Assembly: GCA_020465985.1 (NCBI GenBank)
Contig: JAANYP010003256.1
Location: forward strand, 496,001 to 560,000
Direction: 5' to 3'
DNA from: Centrapalus pauciflorus
Taxonomy: Eukaryota; Streptophyta; Magnoliopsida; Asterales; Asteraceae
Length of the DNA stretch: 64,000 nt
Below, in pieces: positions 46,160 through 58,110 of this stretch (the stretch's first letter is position 1; each line of letters starts with the position of its first letter). The notes beneath the pieces are model-generated. The model made no database searches, had not been told where the DNA came from, and saw only the letters and a program-made list of their open reading frames with translations. Both the position numbers and the translations under genes were made by a program.

Positions 46160-47445
46160 CTAGTTTATAACCCACGTATTACGTGGATATTTTTAATTAA
46201 ATTTATTTATATAAAATGTATATGAGTAACAAAAAAACATACAAAAATAATAATTGTGTTTATTTTTTATTATTTACAGATTAAAAAATAGAGTATATTT
46301 ATCTTTTTTAAAAATATTAAATTGTATTTATCTTTTATTTTTTATAAGTTGTAATTATCTTTTTGGTGAACGTAAAGGTGACACGTGACATTTGATGTTT
46401 TTTGCTTTATTATACATAATAATAATAAATTCCACAACTAATTCAAATTATTATATTTGGATCTAATTATGATTATTATGGATAATAATTATAGATATTT
46501 ATTTTAGGTAAACATTAATTTTAAATGTTAAAAATTCTAATTTATACTAATTAATTATTGAAAAAAATAAAGTCAAAATTTAATGCAATTAAGTTAAGGT
46601 GTTAAATTTGGAAAAAAAGATGGAAAAAATAAAATTTTCTTGTATTGTAGAAGTGACATGTGACATGAATTGTTTTGTTTTATTATAATATATAGGTTAA
46701 TCAACTCATGTATTACATGGGTTGATTTAGAAAATACATATTTTTTTAATATTTAAATAAATTATTATAAAATTTATATATAATTAAAATAAAAAAATTG
46801 AAAGCTAGTTAAAATAAAGATAAAAAAATACTCAGTTGTTTGATATTAATTAAAAAAATATTATTATCTTGTATTATTAAAAACAGATAATATGTGTTTG
46901 CAAAAAATGTTTCTTTTAATTTTTGTTAACTTTAAATATGAAATATCAATGTAGAAAATGAAAACTTCAATTATGTGAATGTGTATATTTTGAAAATGAT
47001 AAAATATAAAAATGGAATATCTGAAAATCAACAATCAAATTTATCATATTCACAATTGAAGTTTTATCAATTAAATTTTAAATATTGTTAACAAAATAAT
47101 TAACAAAAATTTTTAACTTTATTTACTACACTTCTACATTTAAATTCAAATTTTTACATTTGAATTTAACTATGATCATTAAGGAAAATAATGACACATA
47201 TTTATTTTAGGTAAATATTAATTCATTAATGAAAAAATTAAAATCAAAATTTAATGTAACTAAGGTAATGGAGTAAATTTGGAAAATGAATTAAAAAATG
47301 GCATAGGTATAATTATTGATTTTAATTAAGGGTATAAGAGACATTTCATAAATAATTATGAGTTGTCATTAATCTGGACCATTGATTTCTTTCAATCCAA
47401 TGGTCCAGAAACTCCAAGTGGTTTTCTTATTATATATAGTATAGA
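46160..47445 (-). mobile_element. Non-autonomous Helitron, right member of a tail-to-tail pair
   Basis: Minus strand: starts TCTATACTATATATAATAAG after an A and ends with stem CCACGTAATACGTGGG then TTATAAACTAG and a T. 1286 bp, one base different in length from its partner and collinear with it throughout. It retains the canonical TC start and a perfect 3' stem, so it is the better-preserved copy. Confidence 0.92.
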
Positions 47446-47454
47446 TTGAAAAAA

Positions 47455-47830
47455 CTTTTAAGGTGTGTTTGATCGCAGTATCATTAAATTTCTTGGGATT
47501 TGCATTTCAAATTCATGTGTTTGATTCACAGATTTTGGTAGAAATTTAAAATCCAGGATTTCAAGAACTCGACATTTCATTGTAAAATGAAAATCTAGCC
47601 ACCTCCCTTGCATTTATATAAATTCCGACCTAGAGGTGCAAAAGAGTTGGGGGAGCATTAGAGTTGCGTTGAAATTTATGTCTGGTGTGGAGAAGGCTTT
47701 GGCCAACGCTACATGGGCGCGGGAAATGATGCCTAGCGTGGGGAAGGCACTAGGAGCTCTACATAGGCGTTGAGAATCTCAACCCCAAAATCACAGTATG
47801 ATCATTTCGAACCAAACATGGATTGAAATG
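47455..47830. mobile_element. Tourist-like MITE with foreign interior
   Basis: The left end AGGTGTGTTTGATCGCAG and body GGGATTTGCATTTCAAATTC match the family. ATTTCGAACCAAACATGG at about 47804 may be the right end. Between them, 47630-47790 is GC-richer, with CTAGCGTGGGGAAGGC and GTGTGGAGAAGGCTTTGG, unlike other copies. Confidence 0.5.
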
Positions 47831-48019
47831 AAAATGAAAGTATTCAAAAACACAAATGTTTCGATAAATCATTACGAAATACAGTTTATGGATATTAATG
47901 TTAAACAATAAACATAAAAGGACAAACCTTTAAAATGACAAAAGTACATAGGAATCTCTCGATTCACATTTTTATGTATTATAATCTTTTTAGTTTGTAA
48001 AGTGTTAAATCCACAATTA

Positions 48020-48337
48020 GGGAGCGTTTGGTTCGCGAATTTTCTGGGATTCACTGGAATTTGCATTTAAAATCTTGTGTTTGGTTCACAAATTTCAGTA
48101 AGAATTTAAAATATCAGGATTTCATAAATCTATTCCTTCTTAGTTATTTAAAACTCAGCCTCCTCCCTAAGATTTTAAATCCCAGTTACCTTACATTCTT
48201 CAGATTATCAAAATTTTTCTAATAAGATAATGCAGATTTTTGAGAATATCCTGACAAATGCAAATGTTGCATAATATGGAATTCCTTTGACAAAATGCAA
48301 ATCCCACAGAAAAAAAATCTGTGAACCAAACGCTCCC
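48020..48337. mobile_element. Tourist-like MITE, best-preserved copy (TSD TTA)
   Basis: The left GGGAGCGTTTGGTTCGCGAA and the inverted right GGGAGCGTTTGGTTCACAGA are nearly perfect. TTA flanks both sides (48017-48019, 48338-48340), typical of PIF/Harbinger-derived Tourist MITEs. 318 bp. Confidence 0.92.
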
Positions 48338-48340
48338 TTA

Positions 48341-49120
48341 GTTTTTTTGTATATTATCTTTAAAACTATTTTGAATATGTAACTGGTAATTAAGTTTGAT
48401 CTAATAAGTCCAATATTTTTATTAATTGTTATCGACGATGTTGCTTCTTTACGTCTGGTCCTTATTGCCCTATGTTTAACCGCAAATATGGAGGTCATCT
48501 GAGCATGTGATTCATCTTTTGTGATGAAGATCGAAATTTTAAGTAATCATCCAAATAGAAGAGGGCTTACATTGCTATCTTATAAGTTAATTTTAATGTT
48601 CTATCATCCATATCGACTTCAACTTTTAGGCTGCATTTCAAGAAGTTTCGTAAGTCGATAACAATGATAACCAAATACTTATACTGTCATAGATGAAAAG
48701 ACATGTTTGTTCCTCTGTCATTGAATAGTCATGTATAAAACAATATTAGTTACTTGATAACCATATAACTTGTATATTTGCTCTCGTAATTTGAATCTTT
48801 CATTTAATCTGTTTCGACACGATTAGCTGCGTTAAAAACGACTTTTAACGACTCTTAAGACTCGTAACGTCGTATTTGGTCTATGCTAGCTGGCTAAAGA
48901 AGATCATTTATTTTTGAGAAACAATAAAGTATGTATCCTTTTCTTCAATTAATATTACAACTTAATTACATGGTGAGTGTAAATAAGAAAATACAGTCAT
49001 TCGCATTTAAGTGTATACCTACCTAGTCTATGTTTTTTTTGTCATTTGTCTAACAAAATATATAAAAAGGCACGAAATATTAAAATTTATGAACTTTTCT
49101 TATTGTCATACGTTAATTTT
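48341..49120. other. Intergenic; no gene
   Basis: Ordinary AT-rich sequence. A GACTTTTAACGACTCTTAAG patch near 48840 is the only low-level repetition. Confidence 0.4.
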
Positions 49121-49675
49121 AGAGTAAGTCTAAAAAGACACCTCATTATACCAAATAGACAGAGTTATTTCCTACACTATAGTGATTATCAAATTTATTT
49201 CCCAAATGATAGTACTTTCAAATTTAATTGTTAAAAGATAGTTGTTTTGATTTTAACTTAATTTTTTATCCAAAAATTGACATTTTCTTATTTTCTTCTT
49301 TCTCAATTTTTAATAGAAACTAATATTTATCAAAAATTATGAAAATACCAATTTTATAAATGAAACTTTACAAATTACCGATCTTATAAAATTATAAAAT
49401 GAAACTTTATAAAATATCATTTTTATAAATTGTTGTGAAACTTTATAACACAAACTCAAACATTATACATTAACTTTAAAAATAATAAAAGAACCAATAC
49501 AATAAGTTCATAACGTAAAACTTCATTTCTAAATTTACAACATTAGTCGTGTACATTTAAAATTAACAAGCCTTAAACAAAATACCAATGAACAATTCAC
49601 AAATATAAAAAACTTAAAAAAATCATATTCGATCAATCAACTTAAACAAAAAGAAATTAAAATACTATAAGTAGA

Positions 49676-49898
49676 GGGAGGTTCAATGGAACCAACATAC
49701 ATCGGAAAATCTTGGAAAACCTTCATGCACTACCACAAATGCATCACAAAATTTCCGCGTGACACATCATTATTTCCACATGATGCATCAAATTCCCGCG
49801 TGATGCATCGGCTTTCTGTGTGATGCATCACCTGATCCAATGGCTATAAAGTAGTTCCCCGGTTTTCCGATGCATATAGGTTTCCCATTGAACCCACC
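49676..49898. mobile_element. MITE with repeated GTGATGCATC motif, second copy
   Basis: Ends GGAGGTTCAATGGAACC and, inverted, GGGTTCAATGGGAAACC. Internal CGCGTGATGCATCGGC and repeated TGATGCATCA palindromes. Homologous over its length to 34869-35090. Confidence 0.85.
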
Positions 49899-50056
49899 CC
49901 ACTATAAGTATATACATCTAAATAATTCACATGTCCAACATGTAAATTATTAAACGAGCAACAAATCCCAAATACGTGTGATTTATCTAATATTCTTGTT
50001 TTTTTCCGTGTATGTTGATTGATCAAATATGATTTGTTTAATTTTTTTAGGGAGAA

Positions 50057-51416
50057 TTTCATATATGTCCCTCTAATACTTTATAATATCATATATACCC
50101 AACTCAAAAAAAGAATTTCATATATATCCTTCTAAAACTTCATAATATCATATTTACCCAATTTAAAACTTTTATATCATATATACCCTTTAAAACTTTT
50201 AAATACATCAAATATATCCAAATTATTTATTTATTCTTTTTTATTACTTTTAAAACTCATAATAAATATTCATTATTAAATAAATGATCAATCTACCCTT
50301 TTCAACTCTTAAACTTCATAATATCATATTTACCCAATTTAAAACTTTAATATCATATATATACCCTTGTAAACTTTTAAATATATCAAATATATCCAAA
50401 TTATTTATTTATTCTATTTTATTACAATATCCATGAAAACGAGTCCAAAATTCATCCCTTCCCGCGCCGGAGCCATTCTCCGACGTACCACCATTGACAA
50501 GCACTGTTACGATGATGTGTGTGATGTCACTCATTGGTCGTCGTGCCATTCTAATGCTCTTTACAAGATTGACGGGTGGGGCTTGCCTTACTTCTCTGTC
50601 AACTCGTCCGGGAACGTCACTCTCTGTCCACACGGTGCCCGAACCATGGACCACCAGGAGATAGATCTTCTGAAGGTCGTGAGGAAGGCCTTAGATCCGA
50701 AATCCACCGGAGGGCTAGACCTCCAGCTCCCGCTCATCATCCGTTTTCCCGACGTCCTGAAAGACCGGCTTGAATGTTTCCAATCGGCGTTCAATAATTA
50801 CGCCGTTAAATCTCAGTGATACATCTCCCATTACCAAAGCGTTTATCCCGTGAAATGCAACCAGGATCGCTACGTCGTCGAAGAAATTGTCAAATTTGGT
50901 TTCTCATTCATGTTCAGGTTGGAAGCCAGATCCAAACCTGAAGCCATGAAGAGGAAATTCATATGCGTGTCTGGTGAAAAGTTTTGGAGAAGAAAGGTAT
51001 AAATGTTATTACAAAAAAAAAATTCAGGATTTTTTATAAAAAAAAAAAAATTGATTGGATTCTTAATTAAAAAATAATAAATAAATAACTTGGATATATT
51101 TGATATATTTAAAAGTTTAAAAGGGTATATATGATATTAAAGTTTTAAATTTGGTAAATATGATACTATGAAGTTTAAGAATTAAAAAGGGTAGATTGGT
51201 CATTTCTTTAATAATACATATTTATTATGAGTTTTAAAAGTAATAAATAAATTGGATATATTTGATATATTTAAAAGTTTTAAAGGGTATATATGATATA
51301 AAAGTTTTAAATTGGGTAAATATGATATTATTAAGTTTTAGAAGGATATATATGAAATTCTTTTTTTGAGTTGGGTATATATGATATTATAAAGTTTTAG
51401 AGGGACATATATGTGA
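50057..51416. mobile_element. Inner long-TIR element carrying a captured gene fragment
   Basis: Arms of about 360 bp (about 50057-50430 and 51062-51416) are near-perfect inverted copies. Each has tandem TCATATATACCC / CATATTTACCCAATTTAAAA modules. The outermost pairing is CATATATGTCCCTCTAA. The 0.6-kb core is a GC-richer coding fragment unlike the arms. The arrangement is that of a Pack-MULE or similar gene-capturing transposon, but a 9-bp duplication was not recognisable. Confidence 0.8.
50433..51002 (+). pseudogene. Arginine decarboxylase (ADC) N-terminal fragment, broken, inside a transposon
   Basis: Plant ADC is a PLP enzyme that makes agmatine for polyamine synthesis. Residues from about 34 onward read WSSCHSNALYKIDGWGLPYF, SVNSSGNVTLCPHG, HQEIDLLKVVRKALDPKSTG, LQLPLIIRFPDVLKDRLE, then a TGA (50817-50819) where the family has Gly. 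The same frame goes on with HYQSVYPVKCNQDRYVVEEI (including the PLP-lysine motif VYPVKCNQD) and FMFRLEARSKPE before losing similarity and ending at 51000-51002. That is roughly 140 of about 700 residues. The first 31 codons do not look like ADC and may be from another source. Codon and GC content differ sharply from the AT-rich arms. ADC genes are mostly intronless, so the lack of introns says nothing about the route of capture. Confidence 0.9.
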
Positions 51417-51878
51417 ATTATTGGATTTTATTAAATGCTTATGTGGATATTATTCATTTTGAATGTCAATACTAATGTTGGAAACTTAAAAATAACTTTT
51501 TACGTTTTGAACTTATTGTATTGATTATTGATTATTTTAAACTTATCATCTAATATATGAGTTTGTGTTATAAATTTTCGTAAAAGCTTATAGAAACCGG
51601 TATTTTATAAAGCTTCATTTTATAAAAACCGATAATTTATAAAGTTTCATTTTATGAAATTTGATAAATATTAATTTTTCTACAAAAGTAGAAAAAGAAA
51701 AGACAACTTTTGGGTTAAAAAGTTAAGTAAAATGATAAAAACATCATGTTATAATAATTAAATCCAAAATAACTATCTTTTGGTAATTAAAAATTTAAAG
51801 TATTAACATTTGAGAAATAAAATTTCAAATCGCTATGTTTTGGTAAATAACTCCAAATAGACATCTCTATGTATAGTT

Positions 51879-52260
51879 TCTTTCTTTTTTTGACTAACTT
51901 TTCCTAACATAAACATCTATGAATGTGTACACTCTAGCTTCAAATGACAAGAAAAAACATACTTTTAAAGATTTCTAGACTCTTAGAAGTCTCCTTTTAG
52001 TATCACCCTAATTTTATTTGATAAATAAATAAATAAAAACTTTGAGAAGAAAAACAACGGTATTATTATAAATTTCAAATTATGGTGTTTGCGAACGGAG
52101 GTTGTCAAGAGGTGTAACGGATTTGTTTTTATTTTAGTTAAATTATAATAATAGTAATATGTCATTATAACAATTCAAATTATTATTATATATTAGTATG
52201 TATATAACTAAAATAAAAATTTTATAACCAAGATTAATAATAAGTTTAGATTACTTACAC
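51879..52260. repeat. Dispersed repeat (copy of 41171-41345) and flank
   Basis: 52085-52260 repeats GAGGTTGTCAAGAGGTGTAA and the following TATGTCATTATAACAA to TAATAATAAGTTTAGATT. 51879-52080 is unremarkable. Confidence 0.55.
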
Positions 52261-52560
52261 ACGTTTAATAAAAATGTTGTAACAACTTGAACATAAATTA
52301 TCAGTAATTGTCCGTTAAATGTAATTTTAATTACAGTTTAGCAATTTACCAGTAATTGTCTGTTAAATGTAATTTTAATTACAGTTTAACAATATAATTT
52401 TTGATATTATATTGCTAAATTGTAATTAAAATTACATTTAACGGACAATTACTGTTAATTTATGTTCAGGTTGTTACAGAAAAAATTATATTGCTAAATT
52501 AATTTAAATTACATTTAACGGACAATTAATAGTAATTTATGTTCAGGTTGTTAGAAATAA
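52261..52560. repeat. Clustered direct and inverted copies of a 30-bp motif
   Basis: A motif around TTGTCCGTTAAATGTAATTT occurs twice forward (about 52308 and 52359) and twice inverted (about 52428 and 52505), with CTGAACATAAATTA/TAATTTATGTTCAGGTTGTT at the outer edges. It can form a cruciform of more than 100 bp arms. Confidence 0.8.
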
Positions 52561-52883
52561 TTATGTATTTCGTTAAGTTATATGTATAGGGTTTATCTGA
52601 ACATTAACGTTATTGTATAATTAAATTAGATTTGATAACACATTAAACTATATATTTTGTTAAGTTATAATTACAATGAACATATAGGGTTTATATAAAT
52701 AAAAATTATTTTAATTAATTTGAACAAAAAATTATTAAATATATAAGTTTATATGAAGTAACATATAGTAAAGACAATAGATAAATAAATTAAATGCTTA
52801 AATAGTTATAATTTTTATAAATGAAAAGTAATAAACAAAATAAATATATTGTAAAAGAATATACATAAATAGTTCAATAAATA
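52561..52883. other. AT-rich repeat interrupted by the solo LTR
   Basis: Sequence continues past the solo LTR at 56230 and resembles 21300-21900. Confidence 0.5.
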
Positions 52884-52888
52884 TCTAA

Positions 52889-55800
52889 TGTAACACCCCT
52901 CCCGATCCCGGAAATGCCACGTCAACATAATATCATAAGTGACAATAACGCAACGGATCTATAACACACGTGTCATGAGATAATGCAGATTACGGCTAAT
53001 TTAAAACTTTAAACACACACGTCAAACACGGTCAATACATTCCTAATCCCAGATTAACAAAACATATAATCCCGATCACTGGATACACAATTCCCAAAAC
53101 AACTATTACAAACTGTTCTATACAAGATACGAAGCTATTACAGATCTTCAATCAATCTCGGATCTACCTCGGCTGCGGCTGAGATCCCTTCTGATTCCCT
53201 GAACATGTTAGACTCGAATACATGAGCTATAAAGCCCGTGAGCACACGAGGGTTGACACTGCACATAACACATAACACACAATCTCTATCCCTGTCCCGA
53301 TAGCCCAGCACGCATCTCAGGTATATAAACACAAGTATGAGATCGGAATAACACCCTGGCCCTGAGGGGACCCTTCCCCGGCCGACACACCGCACACAAC
53401 AATGAGTGGCAATAACCCTGTAGCACAGGAGCGACCCGGCTACAGGCACTGCCGTATATATACGCCCCAAGGACTGTTAGGGACAGTCAACCCACGCGAT
53501 CCCTTTCGCGACTCATTGTCCGTATGGAACACATCACGGACCCCTGGAATCGATCTCACATCTCATACATAACACGTATAAGGAATAGAGTATACCTGAG
53601 GCTCACGTCCCTGTCTCATATATATATAAAACACGCACGATATAGCTACACAACTATAAACACTAAAGACGGCGCGCGTTTGTAAAAGAACTCGAGTACT
53701 CACCTGATTGATTCCCAGAAGTCTGAGCACCCTGATCGAATCATGCCCGATGTCCGCTAGTCCCTGTAGTCACGCGGATAGCCCAATAATTAAACACAAT
53801 CCATGAATAACACATATCACACAATCACATCGACCCGAACTCAATTCGAACTCGACAACCCCACGGAACCGAAACTCGATAAATATCCGAAACCCGACTC
53901 AAAGTAATCCCAACGAGACCCCAAACCCAAACAAAACCCAACCCGAGCAATCCCGAAGGAAACCCGACACTAAACCGACCCAAACTCATTTCATAAGATT
54001 AATTTCAGATTTCTTCTGCAGGTCCTTGGTCGCGCCGCGGATCCTCTGGTGGTCGCGCCGCGAAACCCCTGTTCCTGCACAGCGATTTTCAGCTCTGCCC
54101 AGGAGTATCAAAACTCCATTCAAACACGAATTTAACCACAAAACTCCCAAAATCCATACATAACTCGACCATAACAGATTAATAATCAACTTTCTCAACT
54201 TAGGTATTACACACTTCAATTCCTACAAGAAGAGCAAGATTCCTTACCTCCTTTAAGCTCAAGAACACACAAGGAAGAGGAAGATGAAGCCAAAACCCAA
54301 TTCACACAATCAATTTGAAGCTAGAATTTGACTTCCCTGCTGGAGTTCTCCACACAAGCACACACTTCACACTTTTAGGTTATCTCAAAAATGGATAAGA
54401 AGGAAAAAGGGATAAGCATATATGTACGTTCCTAATTTAGGCCGGTCCCGAACCCATTAACCCGAACCCGATATCACATTTTCAATATTAATGTCCATTT
54501 AACCCATTTAATCCCACGATCCCAAAAACATAATCCGTTCATTAAAATTAGAGTTAATTACAAAAATGGTCCCCGTGGTTTGTCCTAAAATTTGGATTTG
54601 GTCCCTGAACTTTCAATTTTGCAGAAACGGTCCTTATTTTCATAGTTTGTTTGCAATTTTGGTCCCTCAACCTATTAACTTTTCTAATATGACCAAATTG
54701 CCCTTATTTTGATGCAAACTATAGAGACCATTTCGACAATTAAATTTTTAAGTTTTTTTATTCTTAATTAAATAAATTATTTTTTAGTGTCACTTAAATT
54801 TAATAAACTATAAAAAAATTTAATTATTTATATTGGTTCATAAATGATTTAGATATTTTTAGTCTTAATTAATTTTAGTTTACTATAATCAAAGTGTAAA
54901 TCAATCAAAATTTATAACAAAAAAAAACATTTATGTTTCGAAATTATTTTTAAAGGTTTCATAAATAAGAAATTTTTTCTCTATATTATTTATATTGGTT
55001 CATACATTTATAATAAAAAATATTTATGTTGATTAAACCACAAAGACCATTTATGTAATTGACTCTACTTTATTTTTAGTGTTAATTAACTTTAACAAAT
55101 TATAAAAAAAATTATTTATGAGCCAACAGTTTAATTAAAGTTAAAAATATTAAAGAACTTAAATAAATAAAAATTATGTTTAATTTGACCGAGTTAAAAA
55201 AAATTTCCAAATGGTCTAAGACAACTCAAAATTTTTTTATTTAACGTATCAATTATTTTATCATTTTAATTTTTAGTTACACCAAAAAAGATTTAAAATT
55301 TTAGGTTCCTATTACATCTTTGAGATCATGATTAACAACTTTAATCATCAAACTTTGGTTTGTTAGACCTTTACATAAAAATCGAGAAATATAAATAGGT
55401 TTTTATTTTTTTTTCGTCTTTCAATTTTACTTTTCATTTTAATCCGATTAAATCGACACCTTAAAATTTTGAAACATTTAGATTTATCACTTTACCATTA
55501 TCACCTTGCTTTGATACAAATGTGAACGGATTATAAAATAGAATCTTTGGTCGATTTTATTTAAGATGAAAGTAAAATATATTTGACCAACAAACATATT
55601 TTTATTATAAATTTATGAACCAACACAAATAATTATAGAGTCAAATATTTTTATAATATTTTATATACGAAACCTCTAGAAAATAGTTTCTAAACATAAA
55701 TTATTGTTCGGTTATAAATTTTGATTGGTTTACACTTAGATTATAGTAAATTAAAATTAACTAGGACTAAAAATATATCTAAATCATTTATGAACCAACA

Positions 55801-56224
55801 TAAATAATTAAATAATTCTTTTTTTTTTATAGTTTATTAAATTTAAGTAACACTAAAGAATAATTTATTTAATTAAGAATAAAAAAGACTTAAATAATTA
55901 GTTGTAGAAATGGTCCCTATAGTTTGCATCAAAATAAGGGTAATTTGGTCATATTAGAAAAGTTAATAGGTTGAGGGACCAAAATTGCAAACAAACTATG
56001 AAAATAAGGACCGTTTCTGCAAAATTAAAAGTTCAGGGACCAAATCCAAATTTTAGGACAAACCACAGGGACCATTTTTGTAATTAATGACCCGATGACA
56101 CGCAAGCCCAATCCCGACACGTATCGATCCACGAAACGGAATATAATTGGATCAACCCAATATTAATAATTTATTTATCCACTAAAATAATTCCACGTAC
56201 CAGGTCAAATTGACGGATGTTACA
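52889..56224 (-). mobile_element. Solo LTR (TSD TCTAA) with a nested foldback element
   Basis: Minus strand: begins TGTAACATCCGTCAATTTGA and ends TCGGGAGGGGTGTTACA. Perfect 5-bp duplication TCTAA at 52884-52888 and 56225-56229. It shares with 16124-18080 the GGAAATGCCACGTCAA end, CAAGGACTGTTAGGGACAG, the GGTCGCGCCGCG tract and GGCCGGTCCCGAACCC. Without the nested 1.54 kb it is about 1.8 kb. Same orientation as the other copy. Confidence 0.92.
54551..56090. mobile_element. Foldback element nested in the solo LTR
   Basis: Ends TTAATTACAAAAATGGTCCC on both sides in inverted orientation, followed by paired GTGGTTTGTCCTAAAATTTG. Pairing continues inward for about 480 bp (54551-55030 with about 55560-56090), so most of the 1.54 kb is palindromic with a central unpaired 0.5 kb. 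No coding. Confidence 0.85.
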
Positions 56225-56229
56225 TCTAA

Positions 56230-57609
56230 AATCAATATGTATGAATGATAATAATAATAGTATTTATAACTATAATTAACAAAAATACAACATATTAAAT
56301 TTTATCATATACAAGTTATTTTTAATTATTACTACTTAGTCATGTAAATACTAAATCATAATAAAATATTAATACTAATACTAGTAATAACAATATCAAA
56401 CAAATACAAAAAAAAATACAACATATTGAATAACCTATTACTTCAATTAAGTTTTAATTGTAATAATTAGACAATATATTAAATAAATAGTAAAACATTA
56501 AAAAGCTGTTAATGAAATAAAAAGAAATAATTTGATTAATGACTAAAACTGAAAATAAATGAAAGAGCAAAATCGTCATTTTAAAAAAATATTGGAAAAA
56601 GAGACGAAAAACATAATAAATTGTCAACTATAAATACTGTAATTGTAATTTAATCGTAAAAAGGACGATTACCATAATTTGTGTACAAGCACATAGATAA
56701 ATTGTAATTTACCCTTATTATTATCGTAAAATAAATGAAAGTAGCAATCATCACTTATTATTTACTAAAAATATTACAATTTTGAAAATTATATTATCAC
56801 ATGTAGTGTATGAGTTAAAGACTTGTAAATTAATAAATTAAATTAAAGTCATCATTAATGAACGTTTTTTTTTTAATTTTTTTTTTATAAGATGAAACTA
56901 CTTTTTAATTCTTAAATAATATTGAGGTAACTTATGGTTTACAAGTTTATAAAAATCATTCAAGCGTTGCTTATGAATAAAAGTAACTAAAGCTTTTAAA
57001 ACTGTATACATAAATTTTCATAAATTGTAACCAATAAACAAAAAAAAAAAAATTATATTGTATAGATATTAATATAAACCCAAAATAAAATAAATGGGAA
57101 TTAAAGTTGGTAATGAATTGTACTTTTATGCTGTACCCTTTCTGGCTACTACAACGACTCCTCTATACCTTCCAAACGTGTGCGCCATCCATTTCTTCTT
57201 TCTATTCTTATTTTTTGGTTTTTTCTTCATAATTTTTTTTAATAATAAACACCAACCCATTTCTGATTTCTTATATTTTTTTTATTATATTAATATCCAT
57301 ATAATCGATTAATTTTTTTTATAAAAATTTATAAAATAATTATAATTATATAGATTTGATTTGAATTCTAAATTAGATTTTAGTAAATAACAGGACGAAC
57401 GAAGGTTGTGACACATGTTAAATGAAATGATAGGTTGATATATGTTGATTTATTTATTCATTTATTAGTATTTATTATAGATTTTAAAGTGTATTTATAT
57501 TTATGTTTTGATTAGCATGCCTTTTTTATGAAAATAAGGGATAGTTATAAATACACCTTGTTTACTCATCATACATTTTCTTCGTATGAGTGTTTATTAT
57601 TGAGTTTTA
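56230..57609. other. AT-rich old repeat and intergenic; no gene
   Basis: 56230-56735 parallels 21600-22075 (CATTTTAAAAAAATATTGGA; GACGATTACCATAATTTGTG). 56740-57609 shows homopolymer-rich AT sequence and short non-conserved frames. Confidence 0.45.
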
Positions 57610-58110
57610 AAAGGAAAATTTACGTAAAAAACCTTAAAGTTAGACCATTTTTTATTAAAACCCCTAACCATTTTTAATTGCATAAAAAATCTCTAACTGG
57701 TAAAATTTTCTGAAATTAGGACGTTACCGGTTATAATAGGTTGTTATGCTTACATGACACACACGTGGCGTCCACAAGGCAAACCTGACTTATGTGGCGC
57801 CTACGTGGCACTACATGTATAATTATTAAACTGAATTTTTGCATAAAAACCCCGAAATTGGTGACTTTTTCGATTAAAACCCTTAACTATTTTTTTTCTT
57901 ATTTCTAACCAACAATCATATTTGCCTCTTCTTTATACCTCTACCTTCGGCAACTCCGATTACTCTATCCCCTATTTATGTTCAATCCTGTTTATTTTAT
58001 GTATGTGTGTTCAACTTAGAGGTTTTTTGTGCAATGAAAAACGATTGAGGATTTTAGTCGCAAATATGATCCAACTTAAAGGTTTTTTTGTGCAATTTTT
58101 CCTTTTTAAA
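57610..58110. mobile_element. MITE / small TIR element (possible TSD TTTTAAAA)
   Basis: Ends AGGAAAATTTACGTAAAAAA and, inverted, AGGAAAAATTGCACAAAAAA, then paired CCTTAAAGTTAGA / CCTTTAAGTTGGATC. TTTTAAAA is present on both sides but is itself palindromic and low-complexity. The middle has GCGCC/ACGTGGC words (CACACGTGGCGTCC, CTACGTGGCA). Confidence 0.65.

Larger units (their letters stand above)
49125..51878. mobile_element. Outer foldback element with arms of about 450-500 bp
   Basis: The left arm (about 49125-49560) and right arm (about 51445-51878) are imperfect inverted copies. CAAATAGACAGAGTTATTTC pairs with the reverse complement of AATAACTCCAAATAGAC. CAATACAATAAGTTCATAAC pairs with the complement of GTTTTGAACTTATTGTATTG. 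Between them lie a MITE and the inner element that carries the arginine decarboxylase fragment. Target duplication not found; class uncertain (long-arm MULE or foldback). Confidence 0.7.

Noticed and set aside
50409..50794. Minus-strand and alternative-frame ORFs over the ADC fragment
   Set aside because: Shadows of the GC-richer coding fragment; only the + frame from 50433 matches a known protein.
54551..56090. Internal coding region of a retrotransposon between two LTRs
   Set aside because: The insert is a palindromic foldback element, not gag-pol. The flanking halves are one LTR, not two.
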